The notes under the pieces: generated by a model
What the model was told of the DNA's origin: nothing
Databases searched by the model: none
What the model saw: the letters and a program-made list of their open reading frames with translations, nothing else
Made by a program: the position numbers and the translations under genes
Part shown: piece by piece, positions 1 to 6,719 of the stretch
How the letters are laid out: every line of letters starts with the position of its first letter
Position numbering within the stretch: the stretch's first letter is position 1
Source of the DNA: DATEPR01 sp036503065
Lineage (GTDB): Bacteria > Actinomycetota > Actinomycetes > Mycobacteriales > Pseudonocardiaceae
NCBI GenBank assembly: GCA_036503065.1
Contig: DASXXM010000317.1
Location: 1-11,945 of the forward strand
DNA length: 11,945 bases
Reading direction: 5' to 3'

Positions 1-813
1 GCCCTGTGCCTCCCGTTGCGCGGCAAGACCACGTATTCGGGAATCCGCGGCGGTGTCCGCCGCCGCCTGTCGGGACAGCTCGATGGTCTGGTGCCCGTCG
101 TCCTCGTACAGCGTCATGTCGGCCTCCCGCACGAGCGCGAATGGCCGCAACGATTCGTACCCGCCACGAATGGCCATGCGGACCGCGATCCTGGTCCAGT
201 ACAAGGCCTGTCGGTTGCTCCCGGACTCCTGGCTCATCCAACCTAGGTACTCGGCGTAGTGGGCGGCGAGCCGCCACAGGCCCGCGCTCGCGTCCGCGGA
301 CGCCTTGCTGGCGAGGCTGCGCAGGATGTGCGTCTCCGCGATCAGCATCGGCAGCGTCAGCGCGGCGTTCACCAGTTGACCGAACGACCGGGCCTGGTCG
401 AACCGCCCACGGAACAACGGGATCGCGATCGCCGGATCGATCGGATACTGACCGGCCGCGAAGTTCGGCCCGAACGTGGCCGCGAAGTCCGCTCCGTGAC
501 CGGCGACCGGAGCGAAGTGCCCGATGCCGTCCGGATCGAGCCGGACGGACCAGTAATCGTCGTCCAGTCCGTCGTCGGCACGATCCGCGGCGGCGGGCGG
601 TGGTTCCGCGGCCAGTGCCAACAGTTCCCCGTTGGCTTCCAGGGCAGCGTCACACATCCGGGCGAACGTCGTGGTCACCGACTGGCTGCCGGACTCGATC
701 TTGCTCAGGTGGCTCTTGCTGTAGTGGACGCGCGCGGCGAGCTGGGACAGGGACAGTTGGGCCTGCCCCCGCCGACGCCGAAGCTCGACACCGAATGCCT
801 CCCGTGCCGTCAT
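1..813 (-). CDS. XRE-family helix-turn-helix transcriptional regulator, 3' end outside window
   Basis: The reading frame opens with ATG at 813-811 and stays open to base 1, giving 271 residues; the C-terminus lies beyond the window. A good ribosome binding site, GGGGAGG (825-819), sits five bases before the ATG. Residues 9-62 form an XRE/Cro-type HTH (ELRRRRGQAQLSLSQLAARV, then HYSKSHLSKIESGSQSVT), with the typical S-x-S-x-L-S-K-I-E-S-G recognition helix. After an acidic, Ala/Pro-rich linker (about 72-88), the rest is helical and aromatic-rich, including an AAHYAEYLGWMSQESG stretch. This resembles the TPR-like sensor region of actinobacterial XRE regulators that are usually around 400 residues long. 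It probably binds DNA in response to an unknown ligand or partner. It is divergent from the Nudix gene, and a GTGCACG inverted repeat lies between them, so autoregulation is plausible. The family call is firm; the target and ligand are unknown. Confidence 0.88.
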   Translation of the reverse strand, partial: MTAREAFGVELRRRRGQAQLSLSQLAARVHYSKSHLSKIESGSQSVTTTFARMCDAALEANGELLALAAEPPPAAADRADDGLDDDYWSVRLDPDGIGHFAPVAGHGADFAATFGPNFAAGQYPIDPAIAIPLFRGRFDQARSFGQLVNAALTLPMLIAETHILRSLASKASADASAGLWRLAAHYAEYLGWMSQESGSNRQALYWTRIAVRMAIRGGYESLRPFALVREADMTLYEDDGHQTIELSRQAAADTAADSRIRGLAAQREAQG

Positions 814-856
814 GCACGCCTCCCCGGTGACGTGGCCGGACCGCATACTGACTATT

Positions 857-878
857 GTGCACGGCGATCGGCGTGCAC
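857..878. promoter_or_regulatory. Inverted repeat GTGCACG-N8-CGTGCAC, candidate operator
   Basis: Perfect 7-bp arms (857-863 and 872-878) flank an 8-bp spacer in the divergent XRE/Nudix intergenic region, 44 bp upstream of the XRE start. A third copy, CGTGCACG (997-1004), overlaps the Nudix start codon, and a fourth CGTGCAC lies at 1072-1078 inside the Nudix gene. The geometry suits binding by a dimeric regulator, most simply the XRE protein encoded next door; that assignment is inference. Confidence 0.4.
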
Positions 879-880
879 GC

Positions 881-909
881 GGTATCTGTCCGATAATTCG
901 TCAGGACAA
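881..909 (-). promoter_or_regulatory. Possible minus-strand promoter for the XRE gene
   Basis: Read on the minus strand, TTGTCC (909-904) and GATACC (886-881) are separated by 17 bases, a sigma-70-like spacing. The predicted transcription start would fall inside the GTGCACG inverted repeat at 857-878, as expected for an autorepressed gene. Both hexamers are weak matches, so this is a low-confidence call. Confidence 0.28.
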
Positions 910-997
910 CTTCTGGCCAGATTCCAGACCTACGACAATCCCACGATAAGATGGTTTGGCGATAGCCCCGGGTCGTGTCACATGGTAAGAACGATTC

Positions 998-1627
998 GTG
1001 CACGTGACGCAGGCGACTGACGGCAACGGCTGGAATAACACCAGGCCGTGGCGCCGCCTGTCGTCCAATCTCGTGCACCACACCCCCTGGTTCGTGGTCC
1101 GGCAGGACGATGTGGTGCGTCCGGACGGCTCAGCCGGTACCTACGAACGGGTGGATTCCCGCGGTGCGGTGACCGTATTGGCAATAGACGAGTTCGATCA
1201 CGTCGCGATCACACGCCAGTGGATATACCTGCACGAAGACACCCAATGGCGCCTACCGGGCGGCGGCATCGACACCAGCGACGCGAGCCCGTTGGAGGCC
1301 GCGAAAAGGGAACTGGCCGAGGAAACGGGCCTGCGCGCGGCCGAGTGGTCGGCGATGGGCCGGATCAACTGCGCGGACAGCCTGACCAATCACGTGGACT
1401 ACCTGTTCCTGGCCACCGGCCTGACGCAGGGCAAGCAAAGCCTGGGGCCGGGTGAGGGGGACCTGCGGGTGCTCCGGTTACCGTTGTGGCAGGCGGTCCG
1501 GATGGCCATGGACGACCAGGTCCCGGACGCCGGCAGCGCACATGCCCTGGTGAAGTACGCGGCGCAGCGCGCCGGCATCGGCACCGACGCGGTGGACGCG
1601 ACCTGTCCGGATGCCGGCCAATCATAG
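998..1627 (+). CDS. Nudix hydrolase, ADP-ribose pyrophosphatase-like
   Basis: This 209-residue cytoplasmic enzyme of the Nudix superfamily should cleave a nucleoside diphosphate linked to another moiety; the exact substrate cannot be read. The Nudix box spans residues 90-112, starting in GGGID and ending in the intact metal-binding core RELAEETGL (104-112). The Glu usually found eight residues before the box Arg is Ala96 here. A WRLPGG lead-in precedes the box, as in ADP-sugar pyrophosphatases. The start is GTG 998, with only a weak purine run (GGTAAGA, 984-990) before it; GTG 1004 is an alternative start. The C-terminal 60 residues are less conserved. Codon 161 is TTA (1478-1480), rare in such genomes and in Streptomyces read by the bldA tRNA. 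The gene is divergent from the XRE regulator and convergent with the ROK kinase, with a 3-bp gap. Confidence 0.87.
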   Translation: MHVTQATDGNGWNNTRPWRRLSSNLVHHTPWFVVRQDDVVRPDGSAGTYERVDSRGAVTVLAIDEFDHVAITRQWIYLHEDTQWRLPGGGIDTSDASPLEAAKRELAEETGLRAAEWSAMGRINCADSLTNHVDYLFLATGLTQGKQSLGPGEGDLRVLRLPLWQAVRMAMDDQVPDAGSAHALVKYAAQRAGIGTDAVDATCPDAGQS

Positions 1628-1630
1628 GAG

Positions 1631-2614
1631 CTACGCGGCACCCGACCCGGCCCTGGCGTGCGCGACGGCGGCCGCGCCGACGACGCCGACTCGCTCGCCC
1701 AGCGTGGCGAGCCTGATCCGCACCGCACGGGCGGCGGGGCCCATCGCGAACGCGCGCACCCTGGCTCGTACCGGCGCCAGTAGCTGCTCACCCGTTCGGC
1801 TGACGCCGCCGCCCAGTACGACGATCTGGGGTTCGAACAGGTTGACCAGGCCGACCACGGCCGAGCCAAGCAGGTCCGTGGTCTCCCGCCACACCTCACC
1901 GGCCAGGGGGTCGCCTGCGCCGGCTGCCGCGGCCACCACCTCGGCCGTGATCAGCGGGACCGCGCCCAACGTCGACCGCTCCCCCGCGGCCAGGCGTTCC
2001 CGGGCTCGGTCGGCGATGGCCGTGCCGGACACGTAGGCCTCGAGGCAGCCCGACGAGCCGCAGTTGCACCGCCTGCCCTCCGGCACGACCACGATGTGGC
2101 CCGGCTCGCCGCCGTTGCCGGAGCTGCCCCGCAGCACCCGGCCGCCTGCCACGATGCCGCCGCCGACACCGGTGGAGATCGTCAGGTAGATCATGTCGGT
2201 GGCGCCGTGGCCGGCACCGTAACGCCACTCGCCGACGGTGGCCGCCGTCGCGTCGTTCTCGACCCAGGTCGGCAGGCCGATCGCGGCGCTGACCATGTCG
2301 GCCAGTGGCACGTCGCGCCAGCCTGCCAGGTTCGGCGGCTCGTGCACGACGCCAGAATGCGCGTTCACGGGGCCGCAGCAGCCGATGCCGGCGCCGCGCA
2401 CCTCCGCCCCGCTCACGCCCGCGTCGGCGAGTACCTTGCCGGCCAGCTCGCACAGCCGCGAGACCACCCGGTCCGGACCGTCGGCCGCGAACGTCGCGAC
2501 TGTCGCGAACGCGCGCACGTCACCGTCCGCCGTGACGAGTCCGGCCGCCAGCTTCGTGCCGCCGACGTCGAGACCCAGTGCGAGCGCGCCGGAGGACCAC
2601 AGATCTGCGTTCAT
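1631..2614 (-). CDS. ROK-family sugar kinase (glucokinase or N-acetylmannosamine/N-acetylglucosamine kinase type)
   Basis: This 327-residue cytoplasmic kinase phosphorylates a hexose or amino sugar with ATP. In order I see the phosphate-binding DVGGTK (16-21), the catalytic Asp121 in VENDA (118-122), a second ATP loop STGVGGG (147-153), and the ROK signature with its zinc site: EPGH (His173), then CNCGSSGCLE (Cys183, Cys185, Cys190). A C-terminal LGGG loop (267-270) closes the ATP site. There is no N-terminal HTH, so it is an enzyme and not a ROK repressor. The ATG at 2614 was chosen because GGAAGG (2627-2622) lies seven bases upstream and the conserved fold begins at once; the frame stays open further upstream, but that extension looks non-coding. 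The substrate is uncertain. A link to the nearby chitinase through amino-sugar metabolism is possible but unproven. Confidence 0.9.
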   Translation of the reverse strand: MNADLWSSGALALGLDVGGTKLAAGLVTADGDVRAFATVATFAADGPDRVVSRLCELAGKVLADAGVSGAEVRGAGIGCCGPVNAHSGVVHEPPNLAGWRDVPLADMVSAAIGLPTWVENDATAATVGEWRYGAGHGATDMIYLTISTGVGGGIVAGGRVLRGSSGNGGEPGHIVVVPEGRRCNCGSSGCLEAYVSGTAIADRARERLAAGERSTLGAVPLITAEVVAAAAGAGDPLAGEVWRETTDLLGSAVVGLVNLFEPQIVVLGGGVSRTGEQLLAPVRARVRAFAMGPAARAVRIRLATLGERVGVVGAAAVAHARAGSGAA

Positions 2615-2726
2615 CCTCGGACCTTCCGGCGACGGCTGATCGGCACGACCCACCTGGCTCGAAACCGTGCCGCGAGCATACGATGATCGGCCGGCCTTCG
2701 GACCAGGAAACAGGGGTGGCGGACAG

Positions 2727-3875
2727 GTGGCACGAGCGGGGGTGGTCCTTGCCGTCGGTTCGGCGACGGCCGGTGTGCTGCTGAACCTCTTCGGTCGACG
2801 CACGCCGTGGCGGCGCTATCCGTGGTATCTGGCCGGCATGGCCGCCGGCCTGGGCGGCACGGAACTGGGCGCGCCGCTGGCCGCGACCCAGGTACTGGCC
2901 GGCGGCCTGGCGATCGGCATGGGTGCGGGCCGCAGCCGGGTCGGGGCGGCGGGGCTCGCGGTGGCGGCGGGCACGGCGGCCGGACTCGTCGGGCTGCACC
3001 GGCAGTCGTCGGCCGCGGCCGACGTGCTCCAGCAAGCACTCGGCGAACCGCAGGACCCGGCGCCCGAGTACGGAAAGCCTTGGGCGACAAGGGATATCCG
3101 CTATCATGATGACGCGCCGGAACAGCGGCTGGACATCTGGCGCGGCACCGCGACGACCACCGGCGCGCCGGTGGTGATCTACGTGCACGGTGGGTCCTGG
3201 GTCGGCGGCAGCAAACGTGGCCAGGGCGCCCACCTGATCACCGAACTGACCGCGCGCGGCTGGCTGTGCGTGTCCGTCGACTACCGGCTCGGCCCGCGCA
3301 ACCGGTGGCCGTCGATGATCGTGGACGTCAAGCGCGCCATCGCCTGGGTGCGCGCGAACATCGCGACCTACGGCGGTGACCCGGGGTTCGTCGCGATCAC
3401 CGGCGGCTCGGCGGGCGCGCACCTGGCCGGGCTGGCCGCGTTGTCCGCCAACGATTCCCGGTTCCAACCCGGCTTCACCGACGCCGACACCACGATCCAG
3501 GCCGCCGCGCTGCTCTACGGCGTCTACGACCTGACCGCACTGAACGACGACGGCAGGCCGCGCCTGCGCGACTACGTCCGCAAGGTGCTGTTCGACGCCG
3601 ACCTGCTCGACGACGAGGACACCTGGCGCGGCGCGTCACCGACCTGGCGGGTGGACGCGGACGCGCCGCCGATGTTCGTCGTGCACGGCGACCGGGACGA
3701 GATCGTGTCGGTCACGCAGGCCCGCCGCTTCGTCGAGCGGGCCAGGGCGGTGACACGGCAGCGCATCGCCTACGCCGAACTGCCCTACGCGCACCATGCC
3801 TTCGACCTGATCGGCTCGGCGCGCACGAAGGCCACCGTCCGGGCGGTCGGGCAGTTCCTGGACGCCGCTCGTTGA
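2727..3875 (+). CDS. Membrane-anchored alpha/beta hydrolase (HSL-type esterase)
   Basis: A 382-residue esterase or lipase of the alpha/beta-hydrolase fold, most like the hormone-sensitive-lipase group and mycobacterial Lip proteins with N-terminal membrane regions. Residues 1-90 hold three or four hydrophobic Gly/Ala-rich segments (about 3-22, 33-50, 54-67, 73-90) likely to anchor it in the membrane. The catalytic domain follows: oxyanion motif HGGS (154-157), nucleophile Ser228 in GGSAG (226-230), acid Asp324 in HGDRDEIV, and base His357 in HHAFD. GTG 2727 is preferred because CAGGGG (2711-2716) lies upstream and a -10-like TACGAT (2679-2684) would put transcription start near 2691. GTG 2667 is in frame but has no ribosome binding site, and GTG 2742 is also possible. 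It is divergent from the ROK kinase, and its TGA directly abuts the stop of the convergent S53 gene. The natural ester is unknown. Confidence 0.85.
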   Translation: MARAGVVLAVGSATAGVLLNLFGRRTPWRRYPWYLAGMAAGLGGTELGAPLAATQVLAGGLAIGMGAGRSRVGAAGLAVAAGTAAGLVGLHRQSSAAADVLQQALGEPQDPAPEYGKPWATRDIRYHDDAPEQRLDIWRGTATTTGAPVVIYVHGGSWVGGSKRGQGAHLITELTARGWLCVSVDYRLGPRNRWPSMIVDVKRAIAWVRANIATYGGDPGFVAITGGSAGAHLAGLAALSANDSRFQPGFTDADTTIQAAALLYGVYDLTALNDDGRPRLRDYVRKVLFDADLLDDEDTWRGASPTWRVDADAPPMFVVHGDRDEIVSVTQARRFVERARAVTRQRIAYAELPYAHHAFDLIGSARTKATVRAVGQFLDAAR

Positions 3876-5273
3876 CTACCAGGACCCGTGGTCCACAAAG
3901 GACGCCAACTCGGGCACGAACAGCCTGGCGTCGATCGTGCCGACGCCGGATGCCAGGTCGTACCCGCGCCGCGCGGCGAAACCGGCGACGGTGACGAGCT
4001 TCCCGCCCTGCGTGAACGACACGGTGTTGTCGCCCTTCGTCACGTCCACGATGCCGGGTGCGTGCGCACGGGACATGAAGTAGAGCGCCGGGTTGATCAG
4101 GCCGAGCGGGTGGCCGGCCCGCTGCGCGGCGAGTGCCACGATGCCGGCGAACAGCGGGGTCGCCTCGCTGGTGCCGCAGGTCGGGTACCAGCCGGCAGGC
4201 TGGCCGCCGAAGCTCTGGAAGACGTTGACCGAGCCGTTGCACGCGCCGCTCATCGAGATGTCCGGCACGCCGCGCTGGGCGCCGACCACGTTCGCCACCG
4301 GGAACTGGTAGTCCGGTCGCGGGAACACGATCGACCTGCCGCCACCACCGGCCAGCGCATGGGGACCGTTGTCACCGAAGATGTACTGCTGGGTCGGCGC
4401 GTCGAACGTGTCGTTCCAGACCACGTCCGGGGCGGTGTGGTTCCCCTGCGCGTCCAGGCTCAACTCGGTGCCGCCGACGCCGGTCACCAGCGGGTCGCTG
4501 CCCGGCCATGACGTGACCGGGACCGTGAAGTCGCCAGGGCCCACCGTGGCGTCGGTGGCGCCCGAATCGCCGGTGGCGGTCAGCACGGTCACGCCCTTGG
4601 CCGCCGCGTCCTGGTAGGCGCCGCGCAGGGCGAGCAGGGATTCCTTGCTGGGGAAGGTTTCCTCGGTGGCGCTGAAACTCTGGCTGATGACGGCGGCCAG
4701 GTGGTTGTCGATCACGAACTTCTCGGCGGTCACGATTTCCGGGAACCCGCTGATGCCCTCGTTCTCCGACGTCGGCGTCTCGACCAGCAGGATGCTCGCC
4801 ATCGGCGCCATCGCGTGTGCCCACTCGACGTCCAGATCGGTCTCGCCCGCCCATCCGACCCGGTCGGCGTCGTGCGGGTTGTACGGCGGCACGGCACCGG
4901 TGGGCTGGATGACGGTCAGCTTCGGTGTGGGCAGGGCGAATGTCTGATCGAACACGTTCAGGTCCTGTTGGATGGTGGGCGATCCGAACGAGTCGACTAT
5001 CGCGATCGTCTGGCCTTGGCCCTCGGTGCCGTCGGCGAACAGTGCCGGGAGGTCGTAGGCCCGCTGGAGTTGGGCCGGGGCATAGCAGGCGATCCGAAAT
5101 TGGGTCGCGCACTGTGCCGTGGTCAGTGGTGCGGTCGAGGCCGCGCCGACGTGATGGGCGATCGGGCGCAACGTGACCAGATCGGGTGGGACGGCGGCCG
5201 GTGCCACGATGCCGGTCGTCGCGATGCCGGTCGCGGCGAGTGCGGCCAGGAGGACGAGACGGGATGTGCGCAT
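3876..5273 (-). CDS. Secreted S53-family serine-carboxyl peptidase (sedolisin), no full propeptide
   Basis: This 465-residue exported endopeptidase belongs to MEROPS family S53, typically active at acid pH. A Sec signal peptide (MRTSRLVLLAALAATG onward, cleavage near residue 27) is followed by a short linker and the catalytic domain from about residue 68 (QLQRAYDLPALF). The catalytic residues are visible: Glu144 and Asp148 in GETDLD, oxyanion Asp236 in TGDSGA, and Ser369 in CGTSEATPLFAG. Calcium-site residues are Asp410-Val411 and Gly437-Tyr-Asp439, with Arg435 where another Gly is usual; ligands there are largely main-chain. Only about 40 residues separate signal peptide and catalytic domain, so the roughly 170-200-residue pro-kumamolisin domain of classical members is missing. 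The ATG at 5273 has GGAG (5283-5280) six bases upstream. Palindromes at 5333-5371 precede it. It is the downstream same-strand neighbour of the chitinase, 263 bp away, with hairpins between. Confidence 0.92.
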   Translation of the reverse strand: MRTSRLVLLAALAATGIATTGIVAPAAVPPDLVTLRPIAHHVGAASTAPLTTAQCATQFRIACYAPAQLQRAYDLPALFADGTEGQGQTIAIVDSFGSPTIQQDLNVFDQTFALPTPKLTVIQPTGAVPPYNPHDADRVGWAGETDLDVEWAHAMAPMASILLVETPTSENEGISGFPEIVTAEKFVIDNHLAAVISQSFSATEETFPSKESLLALRGAYQDAAAKGVTVLTATGDSGATDATVGPGDFTVPVTSWPGSDPLVTGVGGTELSLDAQGNHTAPDVVWNDTFDAPTQQYIFGDNGPHALAGGGGRSIVFPRPDYQFPVANVVGAQRGVPDISMSGACNGSVNVFQSFGGQPAGWYPTCGTSEATPLFAGIVALAAQRAGHPLGLINPALYFMSRAHAPGIVDVTKGDNTVSFTQGGKLVTVAGFAARRGYDLASGVGTIDARLFVPELASFVDHGSW

Positions 5274-5332
5274 CGGAGACTCCGTGGGGGCGATCGGCCG
5301 ACGTCTGGTCGCGTCGTGCTGACCAGGACGCT

Positions 5333-5371
5333 ATCACCGCTGGTGATCGTTCGATCACTGGCTGGTTATCG
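5333..5371. promoter_or_regulatory. Overlapping palindromes and 22-bp-spaced direct repeat upstream of the S53 gene
   Basis: Three layers of symmetry overlap 60-98 bp upstream of the S53 start: ATCACC-gct-GGTGAT (5333-5347), TGATCG-TT-CGATCA (5344-5357), and the direct repeat GCTGGTGATCG (5339-5349) / GCTGGTTATCG (5361-5371), with one mismatch at a 22-bp period, about two helical turns. This looks like a cooperative regulator site. The regulator is unknown, and no convincing promoter hexamers were found beside it. Confidence 0.4.
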
Positions 5372-5398
5372 CCCGGACGGGTGAGCGGGGCAACCGAA

Positions 5399-5442
5399 CA
5401 GAGTAGGGCCCCGGCACCGTAGCGTGTCGAGGCCCTGCTCTG
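5399..5442. terminator. Hairpin with 12-bp stem, terminator-like
   Basis: The arms CAGAGTAGGGCC (5399-5410) and GGCCCTGCTCTG (5431-5442) pair over 12 positions with one G-U wobble and enclose a 20-base loop. It lies about 95 bp past the chitinase stop and 126 bp before the S53 start. There is no clear U tract, so it may be an actinomycete-style terminator or another RNA structure. Confidence 0.45.
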
Positions 5443-5492
5443 GCCGTTCGCCTGCGCCCGACGCGTTCCTCGTCGGCACGGCGACGGCCTCT

Positions 5493-5532
5493 CGGTAGCG
5501 ATGCCACCTACCCGCCGGTCGTGGCGCTACCG
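5493..5532 (-). terminator. Hairpin directly after the chitinase stop, likely terminator
   Basis: CGGTAGCG (5493-5500) pairs perfectly with CGCTACCG (5525-5532). Inside this, CCAC (5504-5507) pairs with GTGG (5521-5524) across a three-base bulge, around a 13-base loop. It begins four bases after the chitinase stop on the minus strand. The stem is strong but lacks a U tract. With the hairpin at 5399-5442 it forms a tandem pair. Confidence 0.5.
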
Positions 5533-5536
5533 CTGG

Positions 5537-6493
5537 CTACCCGGTGATCTTCGTGAAGACCTTGGTGTAGGCGTAGCCGAGGGTCTTGTCGAATCCGTCA
5601 ACCTCCCAGAAGGACAGTTCGCCGACGCCGTTCGTCTTCGCGAAGCTCTCCAGGGTGGCCGCGTTGGCCTGGCTGAAGAACTCGTTGTCGTCGTTCTGGC
5701 CGGCGATCGGGGTCAGGCCCATCATGTTCCACAACTGCGTCGACGACGAACCGGTGAAGATCTTGCCCAGCTGGGTGTGTGTCGCGTTCGCGCCGGACTC
5801 GGCGTCCTTCAACGCGTTCTGGCCGTTGCCGAAGTCCATCGTCATGATGTTGACGACGGTGACCTTGACGCCCTTGCTCTTCGCGTCCTTCAGCAGGGCC
5901 TGCGCGTTGGACTCGAGGCCGTTCGGGGCGACCGGCAGGGTGTAGTCGACCTGCACGGCGGGATTTGCCTTCTGCAGCGCGGCAAGCGCTTGGTCGCGCC
6001 GCGAGTTGGCGGTGGTGTTGTTCAGGTCCGAGCCCTCGATGTCGAAGTCCAGCCTGGTCACACCGTAGGTCTTGACGATGTTCGCGTATTCGGCCGTCAG
6101 GCTGGACACCGAGGTGCACTTCTCGGCCGGCTCGCCGCCCGCCGCGCCGCCGAACGAGATGATCACGTTGCCGCCCGCGGACTTCAGCGCGTTGATCTGG
6201 GAGGTGAACGCGCCGACCGAATCGCCGTTGTCCTCCCACTGCGCGGTGCAGCTGCCCTTCGGGATCAGGAAGGCGAGCGTGTAGAACTTGTTGCCGGACG
6301 CCTTCATGTCCGCGGCCATGTCGCCCGCGTCGCTGCTGGCGATCTGCAGATAGGGCGCCGCATAGTGGGTCGGGAAGCTGCTCGCGGCCGGCGTGACCGC
6401 GGCGGACGACACGCCGGTCATGGCGACGATCGCCGCTGCCGGCACGAGTGCCATGCCCGCGGCGAGCAGGGTTGTGCGGAGCTTGCGTGCCAT
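5537..6493 (-). CDS. Secreted single-domain GH18 chitinase-like glycoside hydrolase
   Basis: A 318-residue exported glycoside hydrolase of family 18, predicted to cleave beta-1,4-N-acetylglucosamine chains by substrate-assisted catalysis. The signal peptide is residues 1-31 (MARKLRTTLLAAGMALVPAA onward, ending SSAA). The barrel runs from about residue 41 to the end, with the strand-3 motif SFGGAAGG (113-120), the catalytic motif LDFDIEG with Asp149, Asp151 and acid Glu153, the NIMTMDFG strand (215-222), and a late WEVDG (Trp296). The first Asp of the classical D-x-x-D-x-D-x-E is Thr146. Cys82 and Cys126 could form a disulfide. No carbohydrate-binding domain is present, so it is shorter than many secreted chitinases. 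The ATG at 6493 has GGAGGG (6506-6501) seven bases upstream; the open frame beyond it is chance. It is divergent from the permease gene, and a palindrome lies at 6528-6546. Confidence 0.9.
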   Translation of the reverse strand: MARKLRTTLLAAGMALVPAAAIVAMTGVSSAAVTPAASSFPTHYAAPYLQIASSDAGDMAADMKASGNKFYTLAFLIPKGSCTAQWEDNGDSVGAFTSQINALKSAGGNVIISFGGAAGGEPAEKCTSVSSLTAEYANIVKTYGVTRLDFDIEGSDLNNTTANSRRDQALAALQKANPAVQVDYTLPVAPNGLESNAQALLKDAKSKGVKVTVVNIMTMDFGNGQNALKDAESGANATHTQLGKIFTGSSSTQLWNMMGLTPIAGQNDDNEFFSQANAATLESFAKTNGVGELSFWEVDGFDKTLGYAYTKVFTKITG

Positions 6494-6527
6494 ACGAGGT
6501 CCCTCCGGTTGATTAGGCGACCTGAAA

Positions 6528-6546
6528 GTTAAGAAACCTTCCTTAC
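6528..6546. promoter_or_regulatory. Imperfect palindrome upstream of the chitinase gene
   Basis: GTTAAGAAACCTTCCTTAC follows the symmetric pattern GTnAnGAAnnnTTCnTnAC. It lies 35 bp upstream of the chitinase ATG in an A/T-rich patch that stands out from its surroundings. This is a plausible operator for sugar-responsive control of a secreted hydrolase. It is not an obvious match to the DasR-type site as I know it. Confidence 0.4.
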
Positions 6547-6719
6547 GTATGGGCAGAACATAGGCTCGCCGCCGGGCGCCGGTCAAGACCGGGCGGATGC
6601 GGAAAATGGCTGTCTGTCGAAGAAATCTGTCAACCAGTGGACCACGGACAGCGCTGGTCCGGACCACCGCATGGTGGAACGAGTGGCGATGCCGCCGACC
6701 AGCCGATTGGATGGCGCAC

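Noticed and set aside
259..1020. 253-residue plus-strand open frame opposite the XRE gene
   Set aside because: It is antisense to a clear HTH regulator with its own ribosome binding site and runs through the intergenic promoter region.
2615..2803. In-frame upstream extension of the ROK kinase
   Set aside because: It is a Pro/Arg-rich run with no HTH, overlapping the divergent esterase; ATG 2614 has a good ribosome binding site and the fold begins there.
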